The position numbers and the translations under genes are program-made. The notes under the pieces are model-generated. The model searched no databases. It saw nothing but the letters and a program-made list of their open reading frames with translations, and was not told the origin of the DNA. A stretch of 64,000 nucleotides of DNA, taken from contig CAMRHE010000017.1 in assembly GCA_947044405.1 (NCBI GenBank), positions 10,384,001 to 10,448,000 on the forward strand, written 5' to 3'. The DNA comes from Leptodactylus fallax (taxonomy: Eukaryota; Chordata; Amphibia; Anura; Leptodactylidae). Positions within the stretch are counted from its first letter, which is position 1. Each line of letters opens with the position of its first letter. This document shows positions 12,636 to 24,900 of this stretch, one piece after another.

Positions 12636-13862
12636 GAGAGCTCTGTGATATATAGGATTAGATGATAGAGGAGAGAAGCTGAGCTATGTGATATATATAG
12701 TGTTATATGATAGAGAGAAGCTGAGCTCTGTGATATATAGGGTTATATGATAGAGGAGAGAAGCTGAGCTCTGTGATATATAGGGTTATATGATAGAGGA
12801 GAGAAGCTGAGCTCTGTGATATATAGGGTTATAGGATAGAGGAGAGAAGCTGAGCTCTGTGATATATAGGGTTATATATATGATAGAGGAGAGAAGCTGA
12901 GCTATGTGATATATATAGTGTTATATGATAGAGAGAAGCTGAGCTCTGTGATATATAGGGTTATATGATAGAGGAGAGAAGCTGAGCTCTGTGATATATA
13001 GGGTTATATGATAGAGGAGAGAAGCTGAGCTCTGTGATATATAGGGTTATATGATAGAGGAGAGAAGCCGAGCTCTGTGATATATAGGATTATATGATAG
13101 AGGAGAGAAGCTGAGCTCTGTGATATATAGGGTTATATGATAGAGGAGAGAAGCTGAGCTGTGTGATATATAGGTTATATCATAGAGGAGAGAAGCTGAG
13201 CTCTGCGATATATAGGGTTATATGATAGAGGAGAGAAGCTGAGCTCTGTGATATATAGGGTTATATGATAGAGGAGAGAAGCTGAGCTCTGTGATATATA
13301 GGGTTATATGATAGAGGAGAGAAGCCGAGCTCTGTGATATATAGGATTATATGATAGAGGAGAGAAGCTGAGCTCTGTGATATATAGGGTTATATGATAG
13401 AGGAGAGAAGCTGAGCTGTGTGATATATAGGTTATATCATAGAGGAGAGAAGCTGAGCTCTGCGATATATAGGGTTATATGATAGAGGAGAGAAGCTGAG
13501 CTCTGTGATATATAGGGTTATATGATAGAGGAGAGAAGCTGAGCTCTGTGATATATAGGATTATATGGTAGAGGAGAGAAGCTGAGCTCAGTGATATATA
13601 GGGTTATAGGATAGAGGAGAGAAGCTGAGCTCTGTGATATATAGGGTTATAGGATAGAGGAGAGAAGCTGAGCTCTGTGATATATAGGGTTATATATATG
13701 ATAGAGGAGAGAAGCTGAGCTCTGTGATATATAGGGTTATATGATAGAGGAGAGAAGCTGAGCTCTGTGATATATAGGGTTATATGATAGAGGAGAGAAG
13801 CTGAGCTCTGTGATATATAGGGTTATATGATAGAGGAGAGAAGCTGAGCTCTGTGATATATA
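12636..13862. repeat. 43-bp minisatellite, left part
   Basis: About 28 tandem copies of a 43-bp unit (GGGTTATATGATAGAGGAGA followed by GAAGCTGAGCTCTGTGATAT and ATA). Variants such as 'gccgagc', 'ctgtgtg' and 'tctgcga' recur in the same order at a spacing of 257 bp (about six units), showing a duplicated block. The array is cut at 13862 by a Tc1-like element and resumes at 15428. Confidence 0.97.
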
Positions 13863-15427
13863 CAGTCATGGCCAAAAGTTTTGAGAATGATACAAATATA
13901 AATTTTTACAAAGTCTACTGCTTCAGTTTTTCTAATGGCAATTTGCATATACTCCAGAATGTTATAAAGAGTGATCAGCTTAACAGCAATTACTTGCAAA
14001 GTCAATATTTGCCTAGAAAATGAACTTTATCCCCCAAAACACATTTCAACATCATTGCAGCCCTGCCTTAAAAGGACCACCTAACATCGTTTCAGTGATT
14101 GCTCCATTAACACAGGTGTGGGTATTGATGAGGACAGGGCTGGAGATCAATCTGTCATGATTAAGTAAGAATGACACCACTGGACACTTTAAAAGGAGGC
14201 TGGTGCTTGCCATCATTGTTTCTCTTCTGTTAACCATGGTTATCTCTAAAGAAACACGTGCAGTCATCATTGCACTGCACAAAAATGGCCTAACTGGGAA
14301 GAGTATTGCAGCTAGAAAGATTGCACCTCAGTCAACAATCAATCGCATCATCAAGAACTTCAAGGAGAGAGGTTCCATTGGTGCCAAAAAGGCTCCAGGG
14401 CACCCAAGAAAGACCAGCAAGCGGCAGGACCGTCTCTTAAAAGTGTTTCAGCTGCAGGATCGGGCTACCAGCAGTGCAGAGCTTGCTGAGGAATGGCAGC
14501 AGGCAGGTGTGAGTGCATCTGCACGCACTGTGAGGCGGAGACTCTTGGAGCAAGGCCTGGTCTCAAGGAGGGCAGCAAAGAAGCCACTTCTCTCCAGAAA
14601 AAACATCAGGGACAGACTGATATTCTGCAAAAGGTACAGGGAGTGGACTGCTGAGGACTGGGGTAAAGTCATTTTCTCTGATGAATCCCCTTTTCAATTG
14701 TTTGGAACATCTGGAAAACAGCTTATTCGGAGAAGAAGAGGTGAGCGCTACCACCAGTCTTGTCTCATGCCAACTGTAAAGCATCCTGAAACCATTCATG
14801 TGTGGGGTTGCTTCTCAGCCAAGGGAATCGGCTCTCTCACAGTCTTGCCTAAAAACACAGCCATGAATAAAGAATGGTACCAGAATGTCCTCCAAGAGCA
14901 ACTTCTCCCAACCGTCCAAGAGCAGTTTGGCGCTCAACAATGCCTTTTCCAGCATGATGGAGCACCTTGCCATAAAGCAAAGGTGATAACTAAATGGCTC
15001 AGGGAACAAAACAGAGATTTTGGGTCCATGGCCTGGAAACTCCCCAGATCTTAATCCCATTGAGAACTTGTGGTCAATCATCAAGAGACGGGTGGACAAA
15101 CAAAAACCAACAAATTCAGACAAAATTAAAGCATTGATTCTGCAAGAATGGACTGCTATCAGTCAGGATTTGGTCCAGAAGTTGATTGAGAGCATGCCAG
15201 GGAGAATTGCAGAGGTCCTGAAGAAGAAGGGTCAACACTGCAAATATTGACTTGCTGCATTAACTCATTCTAACTGTCAATATAAGCTTCTGTTACTCAT
15301 AATATGAATGCAATTCTATTTCTGTATGTGATAAAAACATCTGACAAACACACATAAAAACCAGAGGGCAGCAGATCATGTGAAAATAGAATATTTGTGT
15401 CATTCTCAAAACTTTTGGCCATGACTG
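13863..15427 (+). mobile_element. Tc1-like element (lineage A) inside the minisatellite
   Basis: Inverted repeats CAGTCATGGCCAAAAGTTTT at both ends, flanked by TA. The flanks 'gtgatata-TA' and 'TA-gggttatatg' join to recreate a perfect minisatellite unit, so the element inserted at a TA within the array. It encodes a transposase on the plus strand that is broken by a frameshift. It is about 1565 bp and close in sequence to the minus-strand copy at 52944-54510. Confidence 0.95.
14236..15250 (+). pseudogene. Tc1-like transposase, frameshifted
   Basis: It encodes a cut-and-paste DDE transposase. The N-terminal paired-type helix-turn-helix region is present (KETRAVIIALHKNG, then a GRPRKTSK-like GHPRKTSK hinge). 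The first Asp sits in IFSDESPF and the second in FQHDGAPCH. Near 15015 two bases are missing compared with the lineage A copy at 53121-54137 (aacagag against aacatagag), so the frame ends early at 15054. The remaining C-terminus, with the catalytic Glu in PDLNPIENLW, continues in another frame to 15250. The start at 14236 (MVISKETR) is preferred over an upstream ATG at 14203 because it matches the usual N-terminus. Not functional as it stands. Confidence 0.9.
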
Positions 15428-15852
15428 TAGGGTTATATGATAGAGGAGAGAAGCGGGGCGTCGTGCGATATATAGGGTTATATGATAGAGGAGAGAAGCT
15501 GAGCTCTGTGATATATAGGGTTATATGATAGAGGAGAGAAGCTGAGCTCTGTGATATATAGGTTATATGATAGAGGAGAGAAGCTGAGCTCTGTGATATA
15601 TAGGGTTATATGATAGAGGAGAGGAGCTGAGCTGTGTGATATATAGGATTATATGATACAGGGAGAGAAGCTGAGCTCTGTGATATATAGGGTTATATGA
15701 TAGAGGAGAGGAGCTGAGCTGTGTGATATATAGGATTATATGATACAGGGAGAGAAGCTGAGCTCTGTGATATATAGGGTTATATGATAGAGGAGAGAAG
15801 CTGAGCTCTGTGATATATAGGGTTATATGATAGAGGAGAGAAGCTGAGCTGT
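15428..15852. repeat. 43-bp minisatellite, right part
   Basis: Continuation of the array at 12636-13862, about ten units, with two copies of a variant reading 'gaggagctgagctgtgtgat' and 'gatacagggagag'. The first unit after the Tc1-like element is degraded ('agcggggcgtcgtgcgat'). Confidence 0.95.
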
Positions 15853-17428
15853 CATTAAAACACCTGCTGTGAGAAAAATTTAAAAAAGGATGAGACATGT
15901 TAAAAGTCAACATGCCCGATCCTTATTTTCCCTCATATCTCCTGCTGGATGCGAGTAGGCTAACCCTACATACCCAAGATAGGCTGCCAGTACTGTCAAA
16001 AATCAGTGTATGGACACCTTAAGACCAGACTTCTCCCACATATTTTGACCAGGCATTACACAAAGTGCGGTATAAAAAAAAAAAAAAAAACCCACTATAA
16101 AAACAGGTAGAAAAGAAGTTCTGCATTGTATAAAATCTATGACAAGCCAACACTTTTCCATTTTATTGAATCAGTAATGTTTATTCATGGTGACAGGTGC
16201 TCGCTCAGGAATTCTTGACAGCTTTGCAGAATAAATAGACCCTTTATTTGAACCGTCACAGTCTTAGACCCGGAAACTCTACAAATACTGGTTCTCACAT
16301 CTGGGAACGGTATTATCATAATATCTAGACACAGGGCAGGTATACACACTGGGCCTCATGGACGGCCATTAGCACAGACAGAGCGGAACACCGATATCAT
16401 TCAGCAACCTGCCATCGAGAGACACTGTAATCTGGTGGATTCTGCAAGGATATCATAGTCCTAGGAGAAGCCATTGTGTCTTGTGTTCTCTCTCTTCAAC
16501 TAAAACCAGGGCTACAAAGACTGAATTCCCTTAGCATCGGTACTCCATAACTAAATATACGGGGAAGAGAGCCCCTGTATATTAAAAGTAGGTCTCAAGT
16601 CACAGGCTCAGGGCCTATATGGCAGCACAAAGTAGTGGCAGTTCCAGCCACATTCTCTGTGATACATCCATATTATGAGACATGTACAAAATTTTATTTT
16701 TATCCTGAATTCTGTATGAATCATGAAGGGGGGGGGGCTTTTGAGGGACTCCTTTAAAAGTTCCAGCAACGTCAGTAGCCGATAGCTGAAAATCATGACT
16801 GACAACTAGGCTAGTCTTTCCAAAGATATCCTTCTTATTCTGCATTGCAGCTCTATTCTCATGAAAAATCAGGATTTTAATGCAAATCTGCTGAAAAGTA
16901 CTTTAGGGGTGTTTCTACTCCTGCCAGGGCTCCGCTCTAGCAAACCAGCCCTAACTGTTGCCCAGCTCCACCACCCTATTGCTTGAGTGACATGTCCCCT
17001 CCCAGCTCCCATCTGATCAGCTACACCTTGAAGAGCAGGAAAGTCGCTTCAGATGGAGTGTGACAAAGTGGGAGAGATCACTCAAGCAATGTAGTGTGGG
17101 GGGGGGGGGGTGACAGTGAAAAATAATTTTCTAATCTGTATTTATTTTTTTGATGTTTCATTTTTATTCCATTTCCGGTACATGATTATGGGGGCGGCCA
17201 TCTTGCCTGAACGTCTCTGCTCTAGTAACAGAATTTAGTGATCTGCTTTACAGCATAGTCATGGCCATAGATAGTAATAGTTTAGAGCTGTCTCACTAGA
17301 CTAGAGGTCTAAAGGGAGGGTTTTGGGAGATCGTATTGTCAGTAGTGAATGTCATGATGGGTCAGTGGTGTTATCTTCTATTGTAATCCTGTCTATGCAA
17401 GTGAGGTAGCTGCAAAGAATATCTACAG
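15853..17428. other. non-coding DNA, no gene seen
   Basis: Contains an A run near 16074-16090 and G runs near 16729 and 17097. No exon or RNA gene recognised. Confidence 0.35.
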
Positions 17429-17511
17429 AACTGGCCAGAGACGTTGAGAAAAAAAAAATAAATAAATAAATTTATATTTTTTTTTTCCTCAACGTCTTTG
17501 GCCAGTTCTGC
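17429..17511. repeat. inverted repeat with ~22-bp arms
   Basis: The left arm AGAACTGGCCAGAGACGTTG(AG) pairs with the right arm CTCAACGTCTTTGGCCAGTT(CT) across a ~36-nt A/T-only spacer. One mismatch was seen in the arms. A transcript would fold into a long hairpin. It could be a small foldback element; it is not known to be a gene. Confidence 0.8.
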
Positions 17512-18659
17512 ATAAAATATGATTAACAAAAATTTGGTTTAAATAAAAATGTGACTTTCCTTTTCAGAAAAAGCCATGTACTGTAACTAAACCAAGTCTA
17601 TACAATTTTACTTGATCAAATGAATATGTTGAACTCAACACGACTCCTATATTAGTAATTTTTACTATTACGTTAATTAAAATCCATGTTTTTCTTCAAT
17701 AAGACTCCGGTAATACGTGCCCCTATATAACCGAGAATATCTATGTATTATTTAATGGAAAGTAGAACGCTCCTGAACTTTTCTGCAGTGATTCATTCTA
17801 CAGACCAATCCTGGAGTAAAGTCCTGCATTCAAAATACAGCAGTAATGAATTATGCAGTCACCCCTGGCAATGTTACTTCTATTCCGCTTGCTGTGCAGC
17901 CTGCCAATGCCAACGGCGGCTACAAGAACACCTCTCTGCCCTTATTCCAGTTATAGAAAATTCTCTGCACACTTTACATAAAGTGAAGAAAGCAAAATAA
18001 TCCATCACACATCATCCAACTTCAGAACAAACTGTTATTTACAGACTTCAATAGCACTTGCAATAGACTGCACTTGCACCACTGAAGTGAATGGTGCCGA
18101 GCTGCAATACCACCTAAAACCTGTGAACAGGTGTAGCGCTGTTATATGGAAGAAGGAATGCAGGTTTTGGTTTTTTTTTAATCTTGTCCCTTTCATCAAT
18201 TCTTTAGTGACACATTTAGTAATCATCTCTTTAGTTAGAACGTGTATATTTAGACTAGGAATGTTTAATGGAACTTGTCTGGGGTATTTGGGGCACTAAA
18301 CCAGCCATAGCTCCCTTGTGTAAAAAAATAAACACACACCCCAATACCAGAGACCAACTTTGGTTTAAGTGCGCATGCGCTGAACCTCTAGTGCATGCGC
18401 AGTAAAGACGAGGTGTACTTCCTTGGCTTCAGTGAATAGCTATGCAGGCACAAAGATCAGTCAATGACTAGGCAAGTATAAAGGTTTGGGGGTTCTTTTT
18501 TTTGTTTTTTTAAATGCAGCCACGGACAAACTACTGATCTATAAGGACCTATAGGTGATTTAGTGCCAAAAGTACCCCTGACAGGTCCCATTTAAAAATG
18601 CACCAGTTTTATCAGTGTCATGCACCAGTTTTATATGTCAGTAGATTGGTTTCATCTTT
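17512..18659. other. prickle3 intron 2 or flank, no exon seen
   Basis: Lies downstream of prickle3 exon 2 on the minus strand. I searched for the next expected exon (a KICxxCKC segment followed by the PET domain) and did not see it here or further left. Confidence 0.35.
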
Positions 18660-18860
18660 AGGCTACATACACGAATGTATGCATAAAACGGTATGAGTGT
18701 GCTGTCCATGCCCTCCACATTTCAATGAGTCCAGACCACAAAACAAACAGGAAGAGGACCTGTCCTGAGTTGTGCCTCAAGGGTCACAGCACCCCTCACC
18801 CCCATGGATCTGTGATACATAGCTGTGTCTGGAGTCATAAGAAAATAATGGGTCAAACTT
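18660..18860. repeat. dispersed repeat family R4, partial
   Basis: Shares the 'ccacaaaacaaacagg...aggacctgtcctgagtt' pattern with the longer copies at 22270-22510, 25740-25940 and 36385-36905. It sits just downstream of prickle3 exon 2. Confidence 0.4.
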
Positions 18861-18867
18861 TTCTTAC

Positions 18868-18953
18868 CTCCACTTATGTAAGGCCAGTCCAGGACATCGG
18901 TCACCACAGGCGTTACACGGTTGTCCGCGCTCCGGCTCAGCAAAACCTGTGAT
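18868..18953 (-). CDS. prickle3: prickle3 coding exon 2
   Basis: 86 nt, entering in phase 0 and leaving after two bases of an Arg codon. The acceptor is CATTACCAG preceded by a run of more than 20 T on the minus strand; the donor is AG|GTAAGA. It encodes the Cys-x2-Cys-x3-Cys motif CNACGDRC followed by PGLALHKW. A second AG six bases into the exon (ATCACAG) could act as an alternative acceptor that removes Ile-Thr. Confidence 0.75.
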
Positions 18954-21900
18954 CTGGTAATGAGAAGTGAAAAAAAAAAAAAAAAAAAAAAATTTTATAT
19001 CTGCTCTGCTCTGTTCAACGGAAATGTCATCAATGGCAAGAGTCATATGGAAACCCATTTCACATGCATGGGTTGCGGATTGCTGTTGGATTTCATGCAC
19101 AAGATTCTCTGATGCTAGCTATTGCAAGGCCCAGGTAAGAATTGAGCTATGACTGTCTGTACATAGTTTACTGCAAATAAAGATCATAGCAATGCCGCCA
19201 GCAGCAGGAGAGGAGCATGTTTATCTTGTGGGAGGCAGTGACCTGTCCAGTAACAAGACTATGGATCTATGTACAATTTGTATTCAATGGGCCACTCTCC
19301 TCTGTGCTATCACAGTAAGTTTGACAGGGTTAAAGCCTATCAAGATGAAGAAAGTTCAAGAAGGAAGGTAAGAAGCCAAGGTAGAGTAACATTGTAAGAT
19401 GAATATTGGAACAAGTTATCCAAAAAGCACGGATAACTGATGCCTTACAAGAAGCTCGGCTCCTCGAAGGGCTGGCATTCAGTCTACGCGAGATGGTTAG
19501 TGAATGCCCTGCCAACTGGACACATGCCATGACCAGTCCATTAAATTAACATTCCTCAAGGGTTGAGGGGCAAGAGAAATGTCTGCAAGAAGACATCCCC
19601 TTTAAAATTCCAGCAGACATTTATTGTCTTCTAAGAATACACAAATAACCAGTTCTCCAAAATGAAAAGGATTGTCTGAATAAATGAGCATTTACATGAC
19701 TGCCATGCCAATGGGGTTTCTTCAGAGACTCCTTGTCTTTTTAGAGACGGGCAAATTTGCATATATTTTCTACTGTCTGATAGGAGAACCTCCATAGCTG
19801 CACCCAGTGAAGGCCATAAATGTACTAAAACTATGGTAGAACTTACACTAAATTTTACAAAAAAAAAAAAAAATATTGCAAAGATACAGAATTGTCTATA
19901 GTTGTATTTCGTCAGCCACTACAGTGGAGGGTTTTCTCCCAAAATACTTTGTCTGGATCCAAGTTGTATGTTCGTTCCCAGTTCTTAATGGTCAAGTTGC
20001 CACCCATAACCGCACACAAGGTCACCTCCAATTGTAATAAATAGGAGCAGGTTCCCTACCAACAATATAGCATTATCCCTTTTGGCATCCATTGACGAAT
20101 ATTAAGAATGACCAATAGTCTATAGACCGTCTTCATACTCAAGGGAAGCCAAGAGGAGAAGAAGGTAAAAGGGCCCAGCTCTCTTATAAGCCCCTTGGGT
20201 TTCTGTGATCAGTGAAACCCCCCACTGATAAGAGCCTGCGACACAGCTCTATAGAAGGTCTTTTCTAGTTTTAGAGCTTGTGTGGTCTATAGCCATGCTT
20301 ATAAATGGCAGACGGGTGAATCACTGCAATAATCCTTTATCTGTGTCAATGTTTATATGTGACTACCCTACACAGATGTAGATAAGACCTAAGATCTGTC
20401 TGTCTGGAAAAACCACAGTGATGACAAAATGGTCTGAGCCAGAAGGTTAAGACTGATACATTTATCTGAGGCCATTACAAAATCTCCAAATATTTGAGAT
20501 TTCATTATGTGGTACAACATCTGTAGAGTCAGAATGAGATGGTTAGTGAATGCCATTTGTCAGGTGTAGGGTGCCCATACACAGAAGATGTAAGATTGGT
20601 GCCTATATAATGTGTATGGGGCATCCTGACTCCCCCCAACCCCAACAAATGGCAGAAGTCTTTAGTTCCATCGGAGATAAGCTGCCACCAGAGGCGAACT
20701 GACAGCAACTTACTCTTCTCATTCCATGCATGCGTATGGGGATGGGGGAGTGTGAGCAAAAGCTGTCACCTGAAACAGACTTAAAAAAAAATCTATTATA
20801 GGTCTATGCAAAGCTTCACTTAAACAGTGTTACCAAAACCCAGCCATCGCCATTTTGTCACTATCCAAATGAGCTCTTTGGAGGAATTAGGGCGCTGCCA
20901 TTACACCAAAGAGTTAATCAGCAATGCCCTTGTTGCACCAAAGTGCCAATTTGCTTCGTGGTCGCTGGAGAGGGACAGTGAGGTCACCCGTTCCTCACCA
21001 GTGACTATTGGACTGGTGATGTGGGCACAGCACTAGACCGATCGGACACTGGAGCGGCGGGAACAGGCAAGCGTAAAATTTTTTTTATGTTACACCTTCC
21101 TCAGCCTCAACAGGGTTTTGCCCAATTCCTAGACAACCCCTTTAAGCAGTGTTAACATCTCAGTCGGGATTTCCAGTTTTTTTGTTCAGATAAAAGAAAA
21201 ACGTAAATCCCAACGGGGATGGATCCATCATATGATGGCCATCACTTGGCAGGATGAAGGGGCACTGCCTGCACACAGTCTATTGTTTTTGATGGAATCT
21301 GCAACAGAGGCTGCTTACAGAACCGCCAATGCAGATGTGAACACGGCCTTACACTTGTTCCTATCCGATTTGTCCTACAGGATATTCTGGAGATGTCAGG
21401 AAGAGGAGATTCATTACGTAACAGTCTCTTTGATGAGATGACAGGTGCAGAGTTCTAGTCTCTGCTTAATGGGAAGTGAAACACACACTTGCGAATAGAC
21501 TTGTTCAGTATCTTGACAGCAGACACAATACATTCGAGACAAGTCCGCAGTGAGACGGCCAAGCCGAGTTCCAGTGTGAATCCATTCACAGGGCCTCAAG
21601 TCAAAGGAGGACACGATGGAGTGAAAAGTCAAACAGAAAGTTAAGAAAAAGCAAAGACAGTGAAAGTCTCCAAATTTACATCACAATAGCCGTGAACCAG
21701 TCTCCAAGTCACCGCCAGGCATTATGGGAGAAATTCTCAGGAGTAACTAACACAGCCTGTGTAATTAACCCTTACAGAGTCAAATTTCAACTTCTATGTG
21801 ATGTGTCAAACTAGCAGAGTGTGAATGAGCGCTGACCTTTGACATTCTAGTATGCAGATTAATATGAGAAGGCCGTATATGGGATGGGGGGGGAGGGCAG

Positions 21901-24900
21901 CTCTACGGTTTCTGACACTTAGCAGATCATTTACAAAAGCAGTGCAAAGTTATTAGTGAATGGTCATCAGCAGGGATTTCTAACCCTTTAGGGTAAAGTT
22001 TGAAAAAATCTGCTGTGGATCTCACTGCGTGCATACTCACAGGCATATGAAAATGCGCAGCAACTGCGCCACATCTGAACATGGTGTTAGGCTCTATTCA
22101 CGTGGCCAAGCCGAGAGTCTTAAATCAGTGCAGCAACTATTTTTTTTTTTTTCACTGACCCATTCACCTTAATGGATGAGCTGAGCTCCGATTGTCTGTA
22201 TCGGACTGGACTCTGAACTGTGTTGTCTGAATAGGCTCTTAGTGTAGAAAGGATTTTCAATAGGCCTCACGCCCACGACCGTGTACTTGCTGTGTTTTTC
22301 ACAGCGAGCACACTGAACCATTACACTCTATGGCCCCATACACGGCTGTGTATTATCAGGAGCCCGTGAGCCCAGGGCAAAACTCAGGGCAGGTCCTATT
22401 ACTGTCCATTTTGTGGCCCGAGCTCAATAAAGTAAATTAATCGGTCTGTTGAGGAACAATGTGCTGTCCAACCACAGAGCCGTATACAAGGCTGTTGTAT
22501 GTATGCACAATGGGGTCAGGACTATTTACACAATCTGATTGCCAATACAGGATCCCAGATTAGCGATATGGTGTCCTTCACAGAAAGGAAACTGAATGGC
22601 AGCGTAAGAAACAAGCGCAAGTGAGCGATCAGCTCTTTCTCATTTCATTCTATGGCGATAAGAAGTACAAGCGAGCCCAACAAACTGGCCAGAAAAGGGA
22701 AGTCGGGGACCCTGGTTCTCAGTGGTGTTAGAGGTCTGACTCCCATTTTTTTTTTTTTTTTGACCTGACAATTATAAAAATACGTGTGGCGTAAGTAAAT
22801 CTCCTTTTTGGCCAGAGCTGTTTTCTGATAAAGAAATCCAAATCTGCTGCACAGACAGTTAGTCTAGGACTACATGTCAACTTTGGCCTTAACGCCTGTT
22901 GCATGACTAAAGATCATTGCATCACCTTGCAGCGTCTTCTCCAATGTAAGTGAATGTCGTCGCATTGCAAATTCGCCCTCAGGGTCAGAACACGAATCCA
23001 ATCAATTGTGATACGTCAATCTTTGATCAAGCAACAGGAGATATGGCCAAAATCGCTGTGTTGCTTCAGCCTTAAAGGGGTTGTGCTGTTAAGAACACTT
23101 ATCCCCTGGCCACAGGATAGGAGATAAGGGTCAGATCACTAGGTGTCCAACAGCTGGCTCCCCCAGCAATTCCTTGTAAATGGAGTGATGAACGGCGCTC
23201 CATTCACTACTTTGCGGCTGTGATCTCCAGCAGAGTCTGCAACCCTATAGCAATAAGTGGAGCCTCTGGTCATCCAAGCACACTTGAGCTCCATTCACAA
23301 GGAGGCTTTAGGGGGGACTTCAGTCCCCCCATTCTGCTGATCGCTGGGGGACCCGGCAGTCAGACCTCCGATCAATCTGACACTTATCCTTGTGGATAGG
23401 GAATAAAGTGTCTTTAACAGCATGACCCCTTTAAATTATAGACTTCGATCTATCTGCAGTGGGAGCTTATCACATACCGTTTGGCATATATGCACAGATA
23501 TGCCCTATAGATATGTCACATCTATCCCGTCACTGGACAGATGAACAGGCCTCGCACTGACTTGTATGGTAGTTCTGAATATAGCTAAGGCTGCTTGCTC
23601 GGCTATTTTGGAAGGGTTAAGAGAGTTTACACCACTGACAGGTTCCCTTCAGCTCTATGGGGCAGATTTACTAAAAGAAGAACTGTCTTAGTTGTCCATA
23701 GCAACCATTGACAGAAGCGGCTTTCATTTTGTATTGAAAAATTAAAGCTGGTTTGTTATTGGTTGCTATGAGCAACAGACAATTTTGCTTTTAGACCATT
23801 TTAATAAATCTGCCCCTAGACCCAAATTTACTAACAGTTAAACAGTGTAAAGTAAAGCTGGCCATACACATTATATGCCGTACAATCGATGATGGGATTG
23901 TTCGTATGAATGATCATCAGTCCAGATAAACTGCAGGGGTACATGAGGGGGTCTATGGGAATGTTCCTGTGCAAGCACTAGTTATAGCGGGTCACTGACT
24001 TCGGCGTCCGCAGTTATTTTTCCTGTACCGCCACTCAGTGCTGATCTCTGTTAATTTTATCTAATGCAGAGGGAACGGCAGATTTTTAGGAGACACAAGG
24101 CCAAGGAAAATACACAGCTCTGCCTGACGAAATAAATACACGGATAACAAGGCCCAGGACGGAAACCAGGACGATAAAAATGTGTGTTTAATAAAAGATG
24201 CAGGAAGGCTCGTACAAGCCAAGTGTATACAGTCCCGTCATCAGATGAGGCACCAGGCCGCATAGAGAAAGACTGTGGGGCAGATTTACCAAACGCTCTA
24301 AAATTAAAACCATCTTTACGGCAAGTTCAAACAGTGAGATTTTGTTAAACTTGAAAAATTCAAGAATTCTAAAGCAGAATTTTTCCACTTTACCAAATCT
24401 GCCGCAGAATCCGCATCTGCGTTTTTCCACCTCCCATTCATTACAGTGAAAGTTCTCGGGTGGAATCGAGCTTTTTTTTTTCCTGCTAGATTCTTCTATG
24501 TGAACATACCCTTAGTCTCCCATAGCAACCAATCACAGCCTTTGGCTTTTTTAAAAGCAGAATATGAAATGTAAACTGTTCGGCAATTGGTTGCTATGGG
24601 CAACTAAAATGGTTTTCATATGAGGCAGAATAATAAGTCTGCCCATAGCAACAAGAGCAGCTCATTTTGTAAGGCCTTATCCACATCCAGCTGCCTCCAC
24701 TGCGTCCCTGCCTCCCTCCGATGCCAGCACTGCTTTGGGGAGTGATACTACTTTCCCATGGGAGACTTCAATTCTAGCAGTAGATCGGGGTCCTAGAGGA
24801 GAAGCATTATAAAAGGAGCACAAAACTGTTGTTGAATATTACACTTTGACCCAAAATTAAAGGGGTTTTCCCACTTTGGGCGATCCTAGTTGTTAGAAGG

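Noticed and set aside
12636..13862. Regularly spaced array that might suggest CRISPR
   Set aside because: Units are directly adjacent with no unique spacers, and the genome is eukaryotic. It is a minisatellite.
14563..15123. Antisense open frames across the Tc1-like transposase
   Set aside because: Shadows of the transposase frame; the same shadows recur in the other copy at 53248-53925.
15563..15913. Open frame of 116 codons with repeated YHRAQLLS units
   Set aside because: It is the reverse translation of the 43-bp minisatellite, whose length is not a multiple of three, and carries no domain.
1..18659. Search for the PET and LIM exons of prickle3
   Set aside because: No segment encoding KICxxCKC, a YAWVPPG-type PET motif or LIM zinc ligands was seen on the minus strand; the exons are probably outside the window.
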